8,760 nt of DNA from Pseudomonadota bacterium (GTDB taxonomy: Bacteria; Pseudomonadota; Gammaproteobacteria; Burkholderiales; Burkholderiaceae_E), in contig JAEWGX010000092.1 in the NCBI GenBank assembly GCA_023388075.1, positions 1 through 8,760 on the forward strand. The letters are read 5' to 3'. The translations under genes were made by a program, and so were the position numbers. Each line of letters begins with the position of its first letter. The stretch's first letter is position 1. Shown here piece by piece: positions 1-7,000 of this stretch. The notes beneath the pieces are model-generated. The model saw nothing but the letters and a program-made list of their open reading frames with translations. It did no database searches and was not told the origin of the DNA.

Positions 1-1
1 G

Positions 2-2416
2 GCGCGTGAAGCCGCGCCGGCGCAGGCTGCCGCAGCCCCGACTGCCTCCGGCAGCGTCGCGCCGGCCGCCCCGGTGGCCACGCGTCCGGTACAGTCCGCG
101 CCGACGGCCGCTGCCGGCGGTGCCGGCTCCGATACCGTCACCGTCGCGCGCGGCGACACGCTCGGCAAGATCGCCGCCGCCTACAAGCCAGCCGCCGCCA
201 CGCTCGAACAGACCATCGTCGCGATCTACCAGGCGAACCGCGGCGCCTTCATCGACGACAACCCCAACCTGATCCGCGAAGGGCGCACGCTCACCATTCC
301 CGAGGCGTCCGCCATGACGGCGGTCGACGCCGCCACTGCGCGCCGCCAGCTTCGGGTCGCGGCGCGGGATTTCCGTGCCTACAAGGAACGCCTCGCCGGC
401 ACGCCGACCGAGGTGGCCCAGAGCGGCTCCGGTACCACGGCGAGCGGCTCGGTGTCGGCGCAGGTGGAGGACCGGGCGGCCCAGGCGCCGGCCACGGATC
501 AGTTGAAGCTCTCCCGCTCGACAGAGGCGGTCGACGGCAAGGCCGGCGCTGTCGGCTCGCGCGACGCGGAGGCACAGATCGCTCGCGATGCCGCGTTGAC
601 GGAGGCCAACAGCCGGGTCGCCGAGCTCGAACGCAACGTCGCCGACCTGCAGAAGATGGTCGAGCTGAAGAACAAGTCGCTCGCGGACCTGCAGGCCCAG
701 CTCGACCAGGCGCGGGTTTCCGGCGCCGCGGTGAGCGGTGCGGTTGCGGGCGCGGCGGCAGGCGCCCGCGGCGCGACGCCAGCCGCGTCCAGCGCGGCGT
801 CCCAGTCGCCGGCGGCCACGGAGGCGCCGTCTGCGGGCTCCATGCCGTCGGAGTCGACCGCGCCGTCGACCGCGGGTACCGGATCGAGCCCGGCCTCGCC
901 TTCCATGGCGTCGACGCCGCAGGCATCCTCGGCGGATCCGGCGCCGTCCTCCACGGCGAGCAGCCCGTCGCCAGCCGTGGATGCCGCGGGCAGCGCGCCG
1001 TCGTCGGCTTCTTCCGCCGCGCCAGCGCCTGCGTCGGAATCGACCGCTGGCGCATCGTCGTCGGCACCGGATGCGGCCTCGGCCCAGTCCACGACGCCGC
1101 CGGCTGCGCCGGCCCGTCCTCCGGTCGCGGCCACGCCGGTCGAGCCGGTGGCCGAGCCCGGCCTCTTCGACGACATGATGAGCAACCCGATGGTGCTGCC
1201 CGGCCTCGGCGGACTGGCCCTGCTCGGTGGCTTCGGCCTCTGGCTGGCGCTGCGCCGGCGCAAGGTGGAGCGCTTCGAGGACAGCCTCGTCGCGGCGGAT
1301 GCGTTCACCACGAACTCGCTCTTCGGCACCACTGGCGGCCACAGCGTCGACACCACCACCGGATCGACGCACACGCAGGTCACGGCGATGGGCGAAGCCA
1401 GCCCGACCGAGGTGGATCCGATCGCCGAGGCGGACGTCTACATCGCCTACGGCCGCGAGGCGCAGGCCGAGGAGATCCTCAAGGAGGCCCTCAAGCGCCA
1501 GCCGGAGCGCCAGGCCATCCGCCTGAAGCTCATGGAGATCTACTCCGGTCGCAAGGACGCGCAGTCGTTCGAATCGATGGCTCGCGAAATGCACGACATG
1601 ACCGGCGGGCAGAACGAGGAGTGGCCGAAGGTGGCCACCATGGGCCTCGCCCTGGACGCGGACAACCCGCTCTATACCGGTGGTGCCGCGCCGGCGGCCA
1701 CCAACAGCAGCTTCGGCCGGGCAGCGGCGGCGACGGCGATGGCCGCGGCCGCGGCCGCGGCGGGCAGCTATGCCCAGCGCCCGGGTGACACGCTGGTCGG
1801 ATCGTCGGACTTCGGCGGCGCGCCCAGCGTGGCCGGCGACGAGGTGGCGGAGCGCATGCCCCAGTCGCAGGCCGAGGAAGTCCGTGCCGAGGCGCCGGAC
1901 ACCGGCATGGCGGACCTGGACTTCAACCTGGATCTGGACCGCACGCTCGAGACCACCACGGCGCGCCACGGCCAGGACTACGACGATGCCGGCGAGTTCG
2001 CCGTCTCGCGCGGCGGCCCCCTGAGCGCCATGCCGAGCGTGGACCTGCCGTCGCTGGACCTGGACGAGCCCTCCGCGCCGGCCCAGGATCGGGATGTCAA
2101 CGAGCCGTTCCACGTGGACGTCCCGTCGCTGGAGGGACTGAGCACCCAGACCGGCGCCAAGCCCGAGTCGACCGGCACGGACATGGACCTCTCGGCGATC
2201 GGCCTGGATCTTTCGCCGTCCACCATCGCGGGTCCGCAGACGGTGGCCGGGGCCGGCTCGAGCCAGTGGCAGGAGATGGCGAGCAAGCTGGACCTCGCCT
2301 CCGCCTATGGCGAGATCGGCGACAAGGAAGGTGCCCGTGAGCTGCTCCAGGAAGTGGTGCGCGGCGGGGATCCGTCGCAGCAGCAGAAGGCCCGGGAGCT
2401 CCTCTCGAGCATCTGA
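2..2416 (+). CDS. fimV: FimV-type pilus assembly / polar landmark protein, 5'-truncated by window edge
   Basis: Inner-membrane protein that binds peptidoglycan by its periplasmic part and supports type IV pilus secretin assembly and polar organisation in the FimV/HubP family. The reading frame is open from base 2, so the signal peptide and N-terminal domain lie outside; 804 codons are visible. Seen in order (window residue numbers): LysM domain about 45-101, with RGDTLGKIA and the FimV-typical NPNLIREGRTLTIPE; helical region to about 135; coiled coil about 198-238; Ala/Ser/Pro-rich disordered linker about 240-383; one membrane segment about 397-417 followed by RRRK, placing the rest in the cytoplasm; TPR-like helices about 472-525 (AQAEEILKEALKRQPE); acidic low-complexity stretch with an Ala run; and the conserved FimV C-terminal domain about 758-804 (KLDLASAYGEIGDKEGAREL). 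It ends 44 bases before a terminator stem, so it is probably the last gene of its transcript. The family call is firm; the exact role in this organism is inferred. Confidence 0.95.
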   Translation, partial: AREAAPAQAAAAPTASGSVAPAAPVATRPVQSAPTAAAGGAGSDTVTVARGDTLGKIAAAYKPAAATLEQTIVAIYQANRGAFIDDNPNLIREGRTLTIPEASAMTAVDAATARRQLRVAARDFRAYKERLAGTPTEVAQSGSGTTASGSVSAQVEDRAAQAPATDQLKLSRSTEAVDGKAGAVGSRDAEAQIARDAALTEANSRVAELERNVADLQKMVELKNKSLADLQAQLDQARVSGAAVSGAVAGAAAGARGATPAASSAASQSPAATEAPSAGSMPSESTAPSTAGTGSSPASPSMASTPQASSADPAPSSTASSPSPAVDAAGSAPSSASSAAPAPASESTAGASSSAPDAASAQSTTPPAAPARPPVAATPVEPVAEPGLFDDMMSNPMVLPGLGGLALLGGFGLWLALRRRKVERFEDSLVAADAFTTNSLFGTTGGHSVDTTTGSTHTQVTAMGEASPTEVDPIAEADVYIAYGREAQAEEILKEALKRQPERQAIRLKLMEIYSGRKDAQSFESMAREMHDMTGGQNEEWPKVATMGLALDADNPLYTGGAAPAATNSSFGRAAAATAMAAAAAAAGSYAQRPGDTLVGSSDFGGAPSVAGDEVAERMPQSQAEEVRAEAPDTGMADLDFNLDLDRTLETTTARHGQDYDDAGEFAVSRGGPLSAMPSVDLPSLDLDEPSAPAQDRDVNEPFHVDVPSLEGLSTQTGAKPESTGTDMDLSAIGLDLSPSTIAGPQTVAGAGSSQWQEMASKLDLASAYGEIGDKEGARELLQEVVRGGDPSQQQKARELLSSI
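1742..1762 (+). repeat. Short GCCGCG tandem repeat coding an alanine run in fimV
   Basis: Three perfect copies of the hexamer GCCGCG plus a trailing GCG encode seven alanines, preceded by the related stretch AAAATAM. It lies in the low-complexity cytoplasmic linker of FimV. Whole-hexamer gain or loss would keep the frame, so the length could vary between strains without breaking the gene. It is otherwise unremarkable for such a linker. Confidence 0.6.
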
Positions 2417-2423
2417 GACCCCT

Positions 2424-2451
2424 GCGCATCCGCCTCGCGGGGCGGATGAGC
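2424..2451 (+). other. Stem-loop just after fimV
   Basis: CATCCGCC (2427-2434) pairs perfectly with GGCGGATG (2441-2448) around a six-base loop. After one mismatch, GC (2424-2425) pairs with GC (2450-2451). It starts eight bases after the fimV stop and is not followed by a T run, so it is not a terminator by itself. It sits directly upstream of the intrinsic terminator and could protect the fimV mRNA 3' end. Confidence 0.5.
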
Positions 2452-2460
2452 GCTCAGCCG

Positions 2461-2490
2461 GAGGCCGGGACATCCCGGCCTCTTGCTTTT
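2461..2490 (+). terminator. Rho-independent terminator of fimV
   Basis: GAGGCCGGG (2461-2469) pairs perfectly with CCCGGCCTC (2474-2482) around the loop ACAT, giving a GC-rich 9-bp stem that could close one pair further. It is followed at once by TTGCTTTT (2483-2490), a good T tract in a window this GC-rich. This separates fimV from truA and implies that truA and the genes behind it need their own promoter or read-through. Confidence 0.88.
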
Positions 2491-2542
2491 CCGGCAGACT
2501 TCCGCCATTCCGAAAGCATCGCGGCGCAGGCCGCCCTCGCCA

Positions 2543-3385
2543 GTGACCACAGTCGACGTGCCCGACAACCACCCGCCCGGCGCCACCCGCTGGGTTTGCG
2601 GCGTCTCGTACGACGGCACCGGGTTCTGCGGCTGGCAGGTGCAGCCGCCGGGCGCGACACCGCGCCCGGCGCTGCAGAACGTGGTGGAGGCGGCGATCGC
2701 GCGCATTGCCGGCCATCCGATTGCGACCCGCTGCGCCGGCCGCACCGACGCCGGCGTCCATGCCATGCAGCAGGTGGTGCAGTTCGACACCGACGCGGTG
2801 CGCCCGGCCAGCGCCTGGGTGCGCGGCGTCAATGCGTTCCTGCCGGACTCGGTGGCGATGCGCTGGGCGGTGACGGTCAACGGCGACTTCGACGCGCGCT
2901 TCGCCGCCACCGCGCGTACCTACTGGTACCTGCTGATCGACGATCCCGTCCAGCCGCCCCTGTGGCGTGAGCGGGCCGGATGGACTCACCGCCGGCTCGA
3001 CTGCGCCCGCATGCGGGACGCGGCGGCCTGCCTGCTCGGCCGGCACGATTTCTCGTCCTTTCGCGGCAGCGATTGCCAGGCAGCCAGCCCGGTGCGCGTC
3101 ATCGAGTCGATCGAAGTCGTCCGGGACGGCAGGTTCGTGCTGCTCGCGGTGACTGCCAATGCGTTCCTGCATCACATGGTCCGCAACCTGGTCGGCTCGC
3201 TCGTCTACGTGGGGGACGGCCGCCGCCCCGTGGGCTGGCTGCACCAGGTGCTCCAGGCCCGCGATCGTTCGCAGGCCGCGCCGACCTTCGCCGCGGCCGG
3301 GCTCTATCTCGCTTCGGTTCGCTATGATTCGGCATGGCAGCTACCGATCGCGACGCCCGCGCTGAGCCTCGCCGAACTCACGTGA
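2543..3385 (+). CDS. truA: tRNA pseudouridine(38-40) synthase TruA
   Basis: Converts uridines 38-40 in the anticodon arm of many tRNAs to pseudouridine; cytoplasmic. With the GTG start used here it has 280 residues, normal for TruA. Seen: N-terminal strand GVSYDGTGFCGWQ (20-32); catalytic motif CAGRTDAGVHA with nucleophile Asp69; ARTYWYLL; FRGSDCQAASPVR; and NAFLHHMVRNLVGSL from residue 206, then AAPTFAAAGLYL, the usual C-terminal signature. The start is uncertain. The frame is open back to a TTG at 2483, but that lies in the terminator T tract; GTG 2543 and GTG 2558 are the realistic choices and neither has a clear Shine-Dalgarno sequence (GCAGG at 2526-2530 is 12 bases before 2543). It is the first gene after the fimV terminator, and its 3' end overlaps trpF. 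Confidence 0.95.
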   Translation: MTTVDVPDNHPPGATRWVCGVSYDGTGFCGWQVQPPGATPRPALQNVVEAAIARIAGHPIATRCAGRTDAGVHAMQQVVQFDTDAVRPASAWVRGVNAFLPDSVAMRWAVTVNGDFDARFAATARTYWYLLIDDPVQPPLWRERAGWTHRRLDCARMRDAAACLLGRHDFSSFRGSDCQAASPVRVIESIEVVRDGRFVLLAVTANAFLHHMVRNLVGSLVYVGDGRRPVGWLHQVLQARDRSQAAPTFAAAGLYLASVRYDSAWQLPIATPALSLAELT

Positions 3386-4032
3386 AGTTCTGCGGGCTCG
3401 TGCGGCCCGCGGACGTGGACGCCGCGGTGGCGCTCGGTGCCGACGCGATCGGCTTTGTGTTCTATCCCCGCAGCCCCCGGCTCCTGGACCCCGACACCGC
3501 GGCGGCGCTGCGACGCCGGTTGCCGTCCTGGGTCACGGCGGTCGGACTTTTCGTCGATGCGCCGCCGGAGGAGATCGCCGCGGTCGCGCGGCGCGTGGGT
3601 CTGGACGTGGCGCAGCTTCACGGCGACGAGACGCCGGCGGCGGCGGCGACGCTTCCGCTGCGCTGGTGGAAGGCGATCCGGATCGGCGAGGGCGGCGTGG
3701 GTGCCTCGCCGGCGGAGGTGGCCGCGGCGCTCGATACCTGGCACCACGCGGAATGCCGGCTGCTCGACAGCGCGAGCGTCGGCTATGGTGGCAGCGGGCG
3801 CGCGTTCGACTGGTCGCTCGTGCCCGAGGGCGGTCGAGGCCGCCTCGTCGTGTCCGGCGGCCTCGACGCCGCGAACGTGGGCGCGGCGATCGCGCGGCTG
3901 CGGCCGTTCGCGGTCGACACGTCCAGCGGAATCCAGGGTGCGACGGCCCGGGAGAAGGACGTAGGTAGAATGGAGCAATTCATGGAGGCAGTCCGCCGCG
4001 CCGATGGACGCTCCTCACATCCGGATCGATGA
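3334..4032 (+). CDS. trpF: Phosphoribosylanthranilate isomerase
   Basis: Isomerises N-(5'-phosphoribosyl)anthranilate to the carboxyphenylamino-deoxyribulose phosphate that is the substrate of TrpC; a monofunctional TIM barrel. Seen, numbering from ATG 3334 (232 aa): KFCG with catalytic Cys20, FYPRSPR with the phosphate-loop Arg49, VAQLHGDE, KAIRI, LLDS with catalytic Asp145, GYGGSGRAFDW, LVVSGGLDAANV and VDTSSGIQ. Small departures from consensus are CGLV where CG[IL]T is usual and SSGIQ where SSGVE is usual. The start is uncertain: ATG 3334 overlaps truA by 52 bases and adds about 16 residues to the usual N-terminus, while GTG 3382 gives 216 aa and a GTGA overlap with the truA stop. Neither has a clear ribosome binding site. 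The gene ends in an ATGA overlap with trpB, which implies translational coupling. Confidence 0.93.
   Translation: MAATDRDARAEPRRTHVKFCGLVRPADVDAAVALGADAIGFVFYPRSPRLLDPDTAAALRRRLPSWVTAVGLFVDAPPEEIAAVARRVGLDVAQLHGDETPAAAATLPLRWWKAIRIGEGGVGASPAEVAAALDTWHHAECRLLDSASVGYGGSGRAFDWSLVPEGGRGRLVVSGGLDAANVGAAIARLRPFAVDTSSGIQGATAREKDVGRMEQFMEAVRRADGRSSHPDR
3966..3971 (+). promoter_or_regulatory. Possible -10 box (TAGAAT) for an internal promoter before trpB
   Basis: TAGAAT matches five of six bases of TATAAT and sits 57 bases before the trpB ATG, in a locally AT-richer patch at the 3' end of trpF. It uses an AGA arginine codon, which I found in frame only twice in the window. No TTGACA-like -35 is visible at 16-18 bases upstream, so this is a weak prediction. 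Confidence 0.22.
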
Positions 4033-5228
4033 AGCCATACGACCTGCCTGACGCCACCGGACACTTCGGCCCCTATGGCGGGGTGTTCGTCGCCGAGACG
4101 TTGATGCATGCCCTCGCGGAGCTGCGCGAGGCCTACCAGCGCTATCGCGAGGACCCGGAGTTCATCGCCGAGTTCAACGACGAGCTGGAGCACTATGTCG
4201 GCCGCCCCACGCCCATCTACCATGCGCGGCGCTGGTCCGCGGAGCTCGGCGGCGCGCAGATCTACCTGAAGCGCGAGGACCTCAACCACACCGGCGCCCA
4301 CAAGGTCAACAACTGCATCGGGCAGGCGCTGCTCGCTCGCCGGATGGGCAAGCCCCGGGTGATCGCCGAGACGGGCGCCGGGCAGCACGGCGTGGCTGCC
4401 GCGACCATCGCGGCCCGCTACGGGCTCGAGTGCGTGGTGTACATGGGGTCCGAGGACGTCGCCCGGCAGGCGCAGAACGTCTACCGCATGAAGCTGCTCG
4501 GCGCGCGGGTGGTGCCGGTGGATTCCGGCTCGCGCACGCTCAAGGACGCGCTCAACGAGGCGATGCGGGACTGGGTGACCAACGTCGCCAACACCTTCTA
4601 CATCATCGGCACGGTGGCCGGGCCGCATCCCTATCCGATGATGGTGCGCGACTTCCAGTCGGTGATCGGCGAGGAGTGCAAGGCGCAGATGCCCAAGCTG
4701 ATCGGACGCCAGCCGGACTACGTCGTCGCCTGTGTCGGCGGCGGCTCCAACGCGGCCGGCATCTTTTATCCGTACATCGACCATGCGGATGTGAAGCTGG
4801 TCGGCGTGGAGGCGGGGGGCGAGGGCATCGACTCGGGGCGGCACGCGGCCTCGCTCAACGCCGGCGCCCCGGGCGTGCTCCACGGCAATCGCACGTATCT
4901 GCTGCAGGACCGGAACGGCCAGATCACCGAGACCCATTCCGTTTCCGCCGGGCTCGACTATCCCGGCGTGGGGCCGGAGCACGCCTGGCTCAAGGACAGC
5001 GGGCGCGCGGAGTATGTCGTCGTCGACGACGATGAGGCGCTTGCCGCCTTCCACGCCTGCTGCCGGATCGAGGGCATCATTCCGGCGCTCGAGTCGAGCC
5101 ATGCGCTCGCCTACGCGACGCGGCTCGCCAGGAGCTTGCCGGCCAACCAGACCATTCTCGTCAACCTGTCCGGTCGCGGCGACAAGGACATGCACACCGT
5201 CGCTCAGCGCGCCGGGCTGGAGCTCTGA
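4029..5228 (+). CDS. trpB: Tryptophan synthase beta subunit
   Basis: PLP enzyme that joins indole and L-serine to make L-tryptophan, working in the alpha2-beta2 complex with TrpA, which passes indole through a tunnel. It has 399 residues, full length for the catalytic TrpB1 class. Seen: N-terminal GHFGPYGGVFVAETLM; HTGAHKVNN with the PLP-binding Lys92; AETGAGQHG with catalytic Glu114; GTVAGPHPYP; phosphate-binding GGGSNA (237-242); EAGGEG; THSVSAGLDYPGVGPEH; and SGRGDKD, whose Ser382 contacts the PLP ring nitrogen. All key residues are present. The start is fixed by the ATGA overlap with the trpF stop and by the conserved N-terminus. It has little Shine-Dalgarno sequence of its own, so coupling to trpF is likely. 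In some related bacteria an extra gene separates trpB from trpA; here there are only three bases. Confidence 0.98.
   Translation: MKPYDLPDATGHFGPYGGVFVAETLMHALAELREAYQRYREDPEFIAEFNDELEHYVGRPTPIYHARRWSAELGGAQIYLKREDLNHTGAHKVNNCIGQALLARRMGKPRVIAETGAGQHGVAAATIAARYGLECVVYMGSEDVARQAQNVYRMKLLGARVVPVDSGSRTLKDALNEAMRDWVTNVANTFYIIGTVAGPHPYPMMVRDFQSVIGEECKAQMPKLIGRQPDYVVACVGGGSNAAGIFYPYIDHADVKLVGVEAGGEGIDSGRHAASLNAGAPGVLHGNRTYLLQDRNGQITETHSVSAGLDYPGVGPEHAWLKDSGRAEYVVVDDDEALAAFHACCRIEGIIPALESSHALAYATRLARSLPANQTILVNLSGRGDKDMHTVAQRAGLEL
5219..5222 (+). promoter_or_regulatory. Shine-Dalgarno GGAG of trpA inside the trpB 3' end
   Basis: GGAG lies in the last codons of trpB, nine bases before the trpA ATG at 5232, a standard spacing. 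It is the clearest ribosome binding site in the window and supports balanced TrpB/TrpA synthesis from one mRNA. Confidence 0.55.
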
Positions 5229-5231
5229 TCC

Positions 5232-6059
5232 ATGTCGAGGATCGCGGCGGCGTTCGACCGCCTTCGCACCGAGGCGCGCTGTGCCCTCGTTCCCTACGTG
5301 ACCAGCGGCTTTCCGGAGCCGGACTCGACCGTGCCGGTGATGCATGCGATGGTGGCGGCCGGCGCGGACGTGATCGAGCTCGGCGTGCCTTTCTCCGATC
5401 CGATGGCCGACGGCCCGGTGGTCCAGCGCGCGAACGACCGCGCGCTTGCCTCGGGCATCGGGCTGGCCGACGTGCTCGAGTACGTCGCCGAGTTCCGTCG
5501 CACCGACCAGTCGACGCCGGTCGTGCTGATGGGCTACGCGAATCCGGTGGAGCGCATGGGCATGGCCGCCTTCGCGGCGCGCGCGGCTGAGTCCGGCGTC
5601 GATGGGGTGCTGCTGGTCGACTGCCCGCCGGAGGAGGCGGGCTGCTTCGTCGAGGCGATGCGCGATCATGGCCTCGACCCCATCTTCCTGCTCGCACCCA
5701 CCTCCGGCGAGGACCGCGTCGCCTCGGTGGCGAAGCTCGCGAGCGGCTACGTGTACTACGTTTCGCTCAAGGGCGTGACCGGTGCGGCCCACATCGACAT
5801 CGGGGAAGTCGCGCGGCAGGTGCCGCGCATCCAGCAGGCCACCGGCCTTCCGATCGGCGTCGGCTTCGGGATCAAGGACGGCGAGACCGCGCGGCGGATC
5901 GCCGGCTTCGCCGACGCGGTGGTGATCGGCAGCCGCGTGATCGAAGCGCTGGAGGAGGGCGATCCGGCTGGGGCCACGGCCCGCGTGCACGCCCTGCTCG
6001 AGCCGATCCGCGCGGCGATGGACGGCGCGGCGGCGCGCAACGACAATCCGCGGCCATGA
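5232..6059 (+). CDS. trpA: Tryptophan synthase alpha subunit
   Basis: Cleaves indole-3-glycerol phosphate to indole and glyceraldehyde 3-phosphate; partner of TrpB. It is a TIM barrel of 275 residues, the usual length. Seen: YVTSGFPEPD near the N-terminus; IELGVPFSDPMADGP with catalytic Glu49 and Asp60 at exactly the classical positions; MGYANPVERMG; LLVDCPPEE, where Leu or Tyr is more usual than Cys; FLLAPTSGEDR; YVYYVSLKGVTGA; and phosphate-binding GVGFGI and VIGSRVIE. The start at ATG 5232 is supported by GGAG nine bases upstream and the three-base gap after trpB. Its stop TGA overlaps the ATG of a 12-codon mini-ORF that leads into accD. Confidence 0.98.
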   Translation: MSRIAAAFDRLRTEARCALVPYVTSGFPEPDSTVPVMHAMVAAGADVIELGVPFSDPMADGPVVQRANDRALASGIGLADVLEYVAEFRRTDQSTPVVLMGYANPVERMGMAAFAARAAESGVDGVLLVDCPPEEAGCFVEAMRDHGLDPIFLLAPTSGEDRVASVAKLASGYVYYVSLKGVTGAAHIDIGEVARQVPRIQQATGLPIGVGFGIKDGETARRIAGFADAVVIGSRVIEALEEGDPAGATARVHALLEPIRAAMDGAAARNDNPRP

Positions 6060-6094
6060 GCCGCAGGCAAACGAGGCGACGACCCGACCGATGA
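6056..6094 (+). other. Arg-rich 12-codon mini-ORF bridging trpA and accD
   Basis: The frame ATG (6056) to TGA (6092-6094) encodes MSRRQTRRRPDR. Its ATG overlaps the trpA stop as ATGA (6056-6059), and its stop overlaps the accD start as ATGA (6091-6094). Six of 12 residues are Arg, with codons CGC, AGG, AGG, CGA, CGA and CGA, five of them uncommon in this window. It could relay ribosomes from trpA to accD by termination-reinitiation, or it may be chance. It has no clear ribosome binding site and no recognised family. Whether it is translated is unknown. Confidence 0.2.
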
Positions 6095-6963
6095 CCTGGC
6101 TCGACAAGATACTGCCCCCCGGACTCAAGCGCTCGGATGGAACCGGCAAGGGGAAGTCCGTCCCCGAGGGGCTGTGGATCAAGTGCCCGTCGTGCGACGC
6201 GGTGCTCTATTCCACCGATCTCGAGAAGAACCAGAACGTCTGCCCGAAGTGCGAGTTCCACATGCGGGTGAAGGCGCGGGTGCGCCTGGATCGGTTGCTG
6301 GATGCGGATGGCCGCGCGGAGATCGGCGCGGAGGTGCGGCCGGTCGATGCGCTCAAGTTCAAGGACAGCCGAAAGTATCCGGACCGTCTCTCGCAGGCGG
6401 CAACGGAGTCCGGCGAGACCGAGGCGCTTGTCGTGATGAGCGGCTCGATCCAGACGCTTGCGGTGGTGGTGGCCTGCTTCGAGTTCGAGTTCATGGGCGG
6501 CTCGATGGGCTCGGTGGTGGGAGAGCGCTTCGCCCGCGGCGTGCAGGCGGCGATCGAGCGCCGCTCCCCGTTCATCTCCATCTCCGCATCGGGTGGCGCG
6601 CGCATGCAGGAAGGGCTGATCTCGCTCATGCAGATGGCCAAGACTTCCGCGGCGCTTACCCGGCTCTCCGCCGAGCGGGTGCCCTACATCTCGGTGCTCA
6701 CGGATCCCACCATGGGCGGCGTCTCCGCCAGCTTCTGCTTCCTCGGCGACGTGGTGATCGCGGAGCCCGGCGCGCTGATCGGCTTCGCGGGGCCGCGGGT
6801 GATCGAGCAGACGATGCGCGAGAAGCTGCCCGACGGATTCCAGCGCTCGGAGTTCCTCCTGGAGAAGGGCGCGATCGACATGATCGTGCACCGCCGCCAC
6901 CTGCGCAACGAGATCGCGAGCCTGATCGCGCTGCTGATGAAGCAGCCGCCCGTCACCGCCTGA
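6091..6963 (+). CDS. accD: Acetyl-CoA carboxylase carboxyltransferase subunit beta
   Basis: Together with AccA it transfers the carboxyl group from biotin-BCCP to acetyl-CoA to give malonyl-CoA, the committed step of fatty acid synthesis; cytoplasmic. It has 290 residues, the normal length. Seen: the family N-terminus MTWLDKILPP; a zinc ribbon with Cys32, Cys35, Cys51 and Cys54 (CPSC ... CPKC) that also binds nucleic acid in studied homologues; then the crotonase-fold carboxyltransferase domain with EFEFMGGSMGSVVGE, SASGGARMQEG (166-176), DPTMGGVSASF, GFAGPRVIEQT and FLLEKGAIDMIVHR. The start is fixed by the N-terminus; a weak GAGG lies 14 bases upstream inside the mini-ORF. It follows trpA by 31 bases, a placement next to truA, trp and folC genes that is common in this lineage. 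Confidence 0.98.
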   Translation: MTWLDKILPPGLKRSDGTGKGKSVPEGLWIKCPSCDAVLYSTDLEKNQNVCPKCEFHMRVKARVRLDRLLDADGRAEIGAEVRPVDALKFKDSRKYPDRLSQAATESGETEALVVMSGSIQTLAVVVACFEFEFMGGSMGSVVGERFARGVQAAIERRSPFISISASGGARMQEGLISLMQMAKTSAALTRLSAERVPYISVLTDPTMGGVSASFCFLGDVVIAEPGALIGFAGPRVIEQTMREKLPDGFQRSEFLLEKGAIDMIVHRRHLRNEIASLIALLMKQPPVTA

Positions 6964-7000
6964 CCGGCGCCGGCGGGTCCCTGGTCTTGCCCCTCGCCCC

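Noticed and set aside
499..1383. Minus-strand frame of 294 codons opposite the fimV linker
   Set aside because: Its Ala/Gly/Asp-rich composition mirrors the repetitive Ser/Ala/Pro linker of FimV; it has no start context or domain.
2446..2970. Plus-strand frame overlapping the terminator and the truA 5' half
   Set aside because: It starts before the fimV terminator and runs out of frame through conserved truA motifs; Arg/Ala-rich shadow.
3334..4028. Trp attenuator or leader peptide upstream of the trp genes
   Set aside because: Looked for tandem Trp codons and competing hairpins before trpF and trpB. The upstream DNA is truA or trpF coding sequence, with no such arrangement.
3783..6182. 799-codon open frame on the minus strand across trpF, trpB, trpA and accD
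   Set aside because: It is fully antisense to four genes with intact catalytic motifs. The translation is rich in His, Arg, Asp and Gly with no recognisable domain. Long stop-free antisense frames are expected opposite GC-rich codons.
6964..6973. CCGGCGCCGG palindrome after accD
   Set aside because: A 10-base palindrome without a loop or T tract is common by chance at this GC content and is not a terminator.
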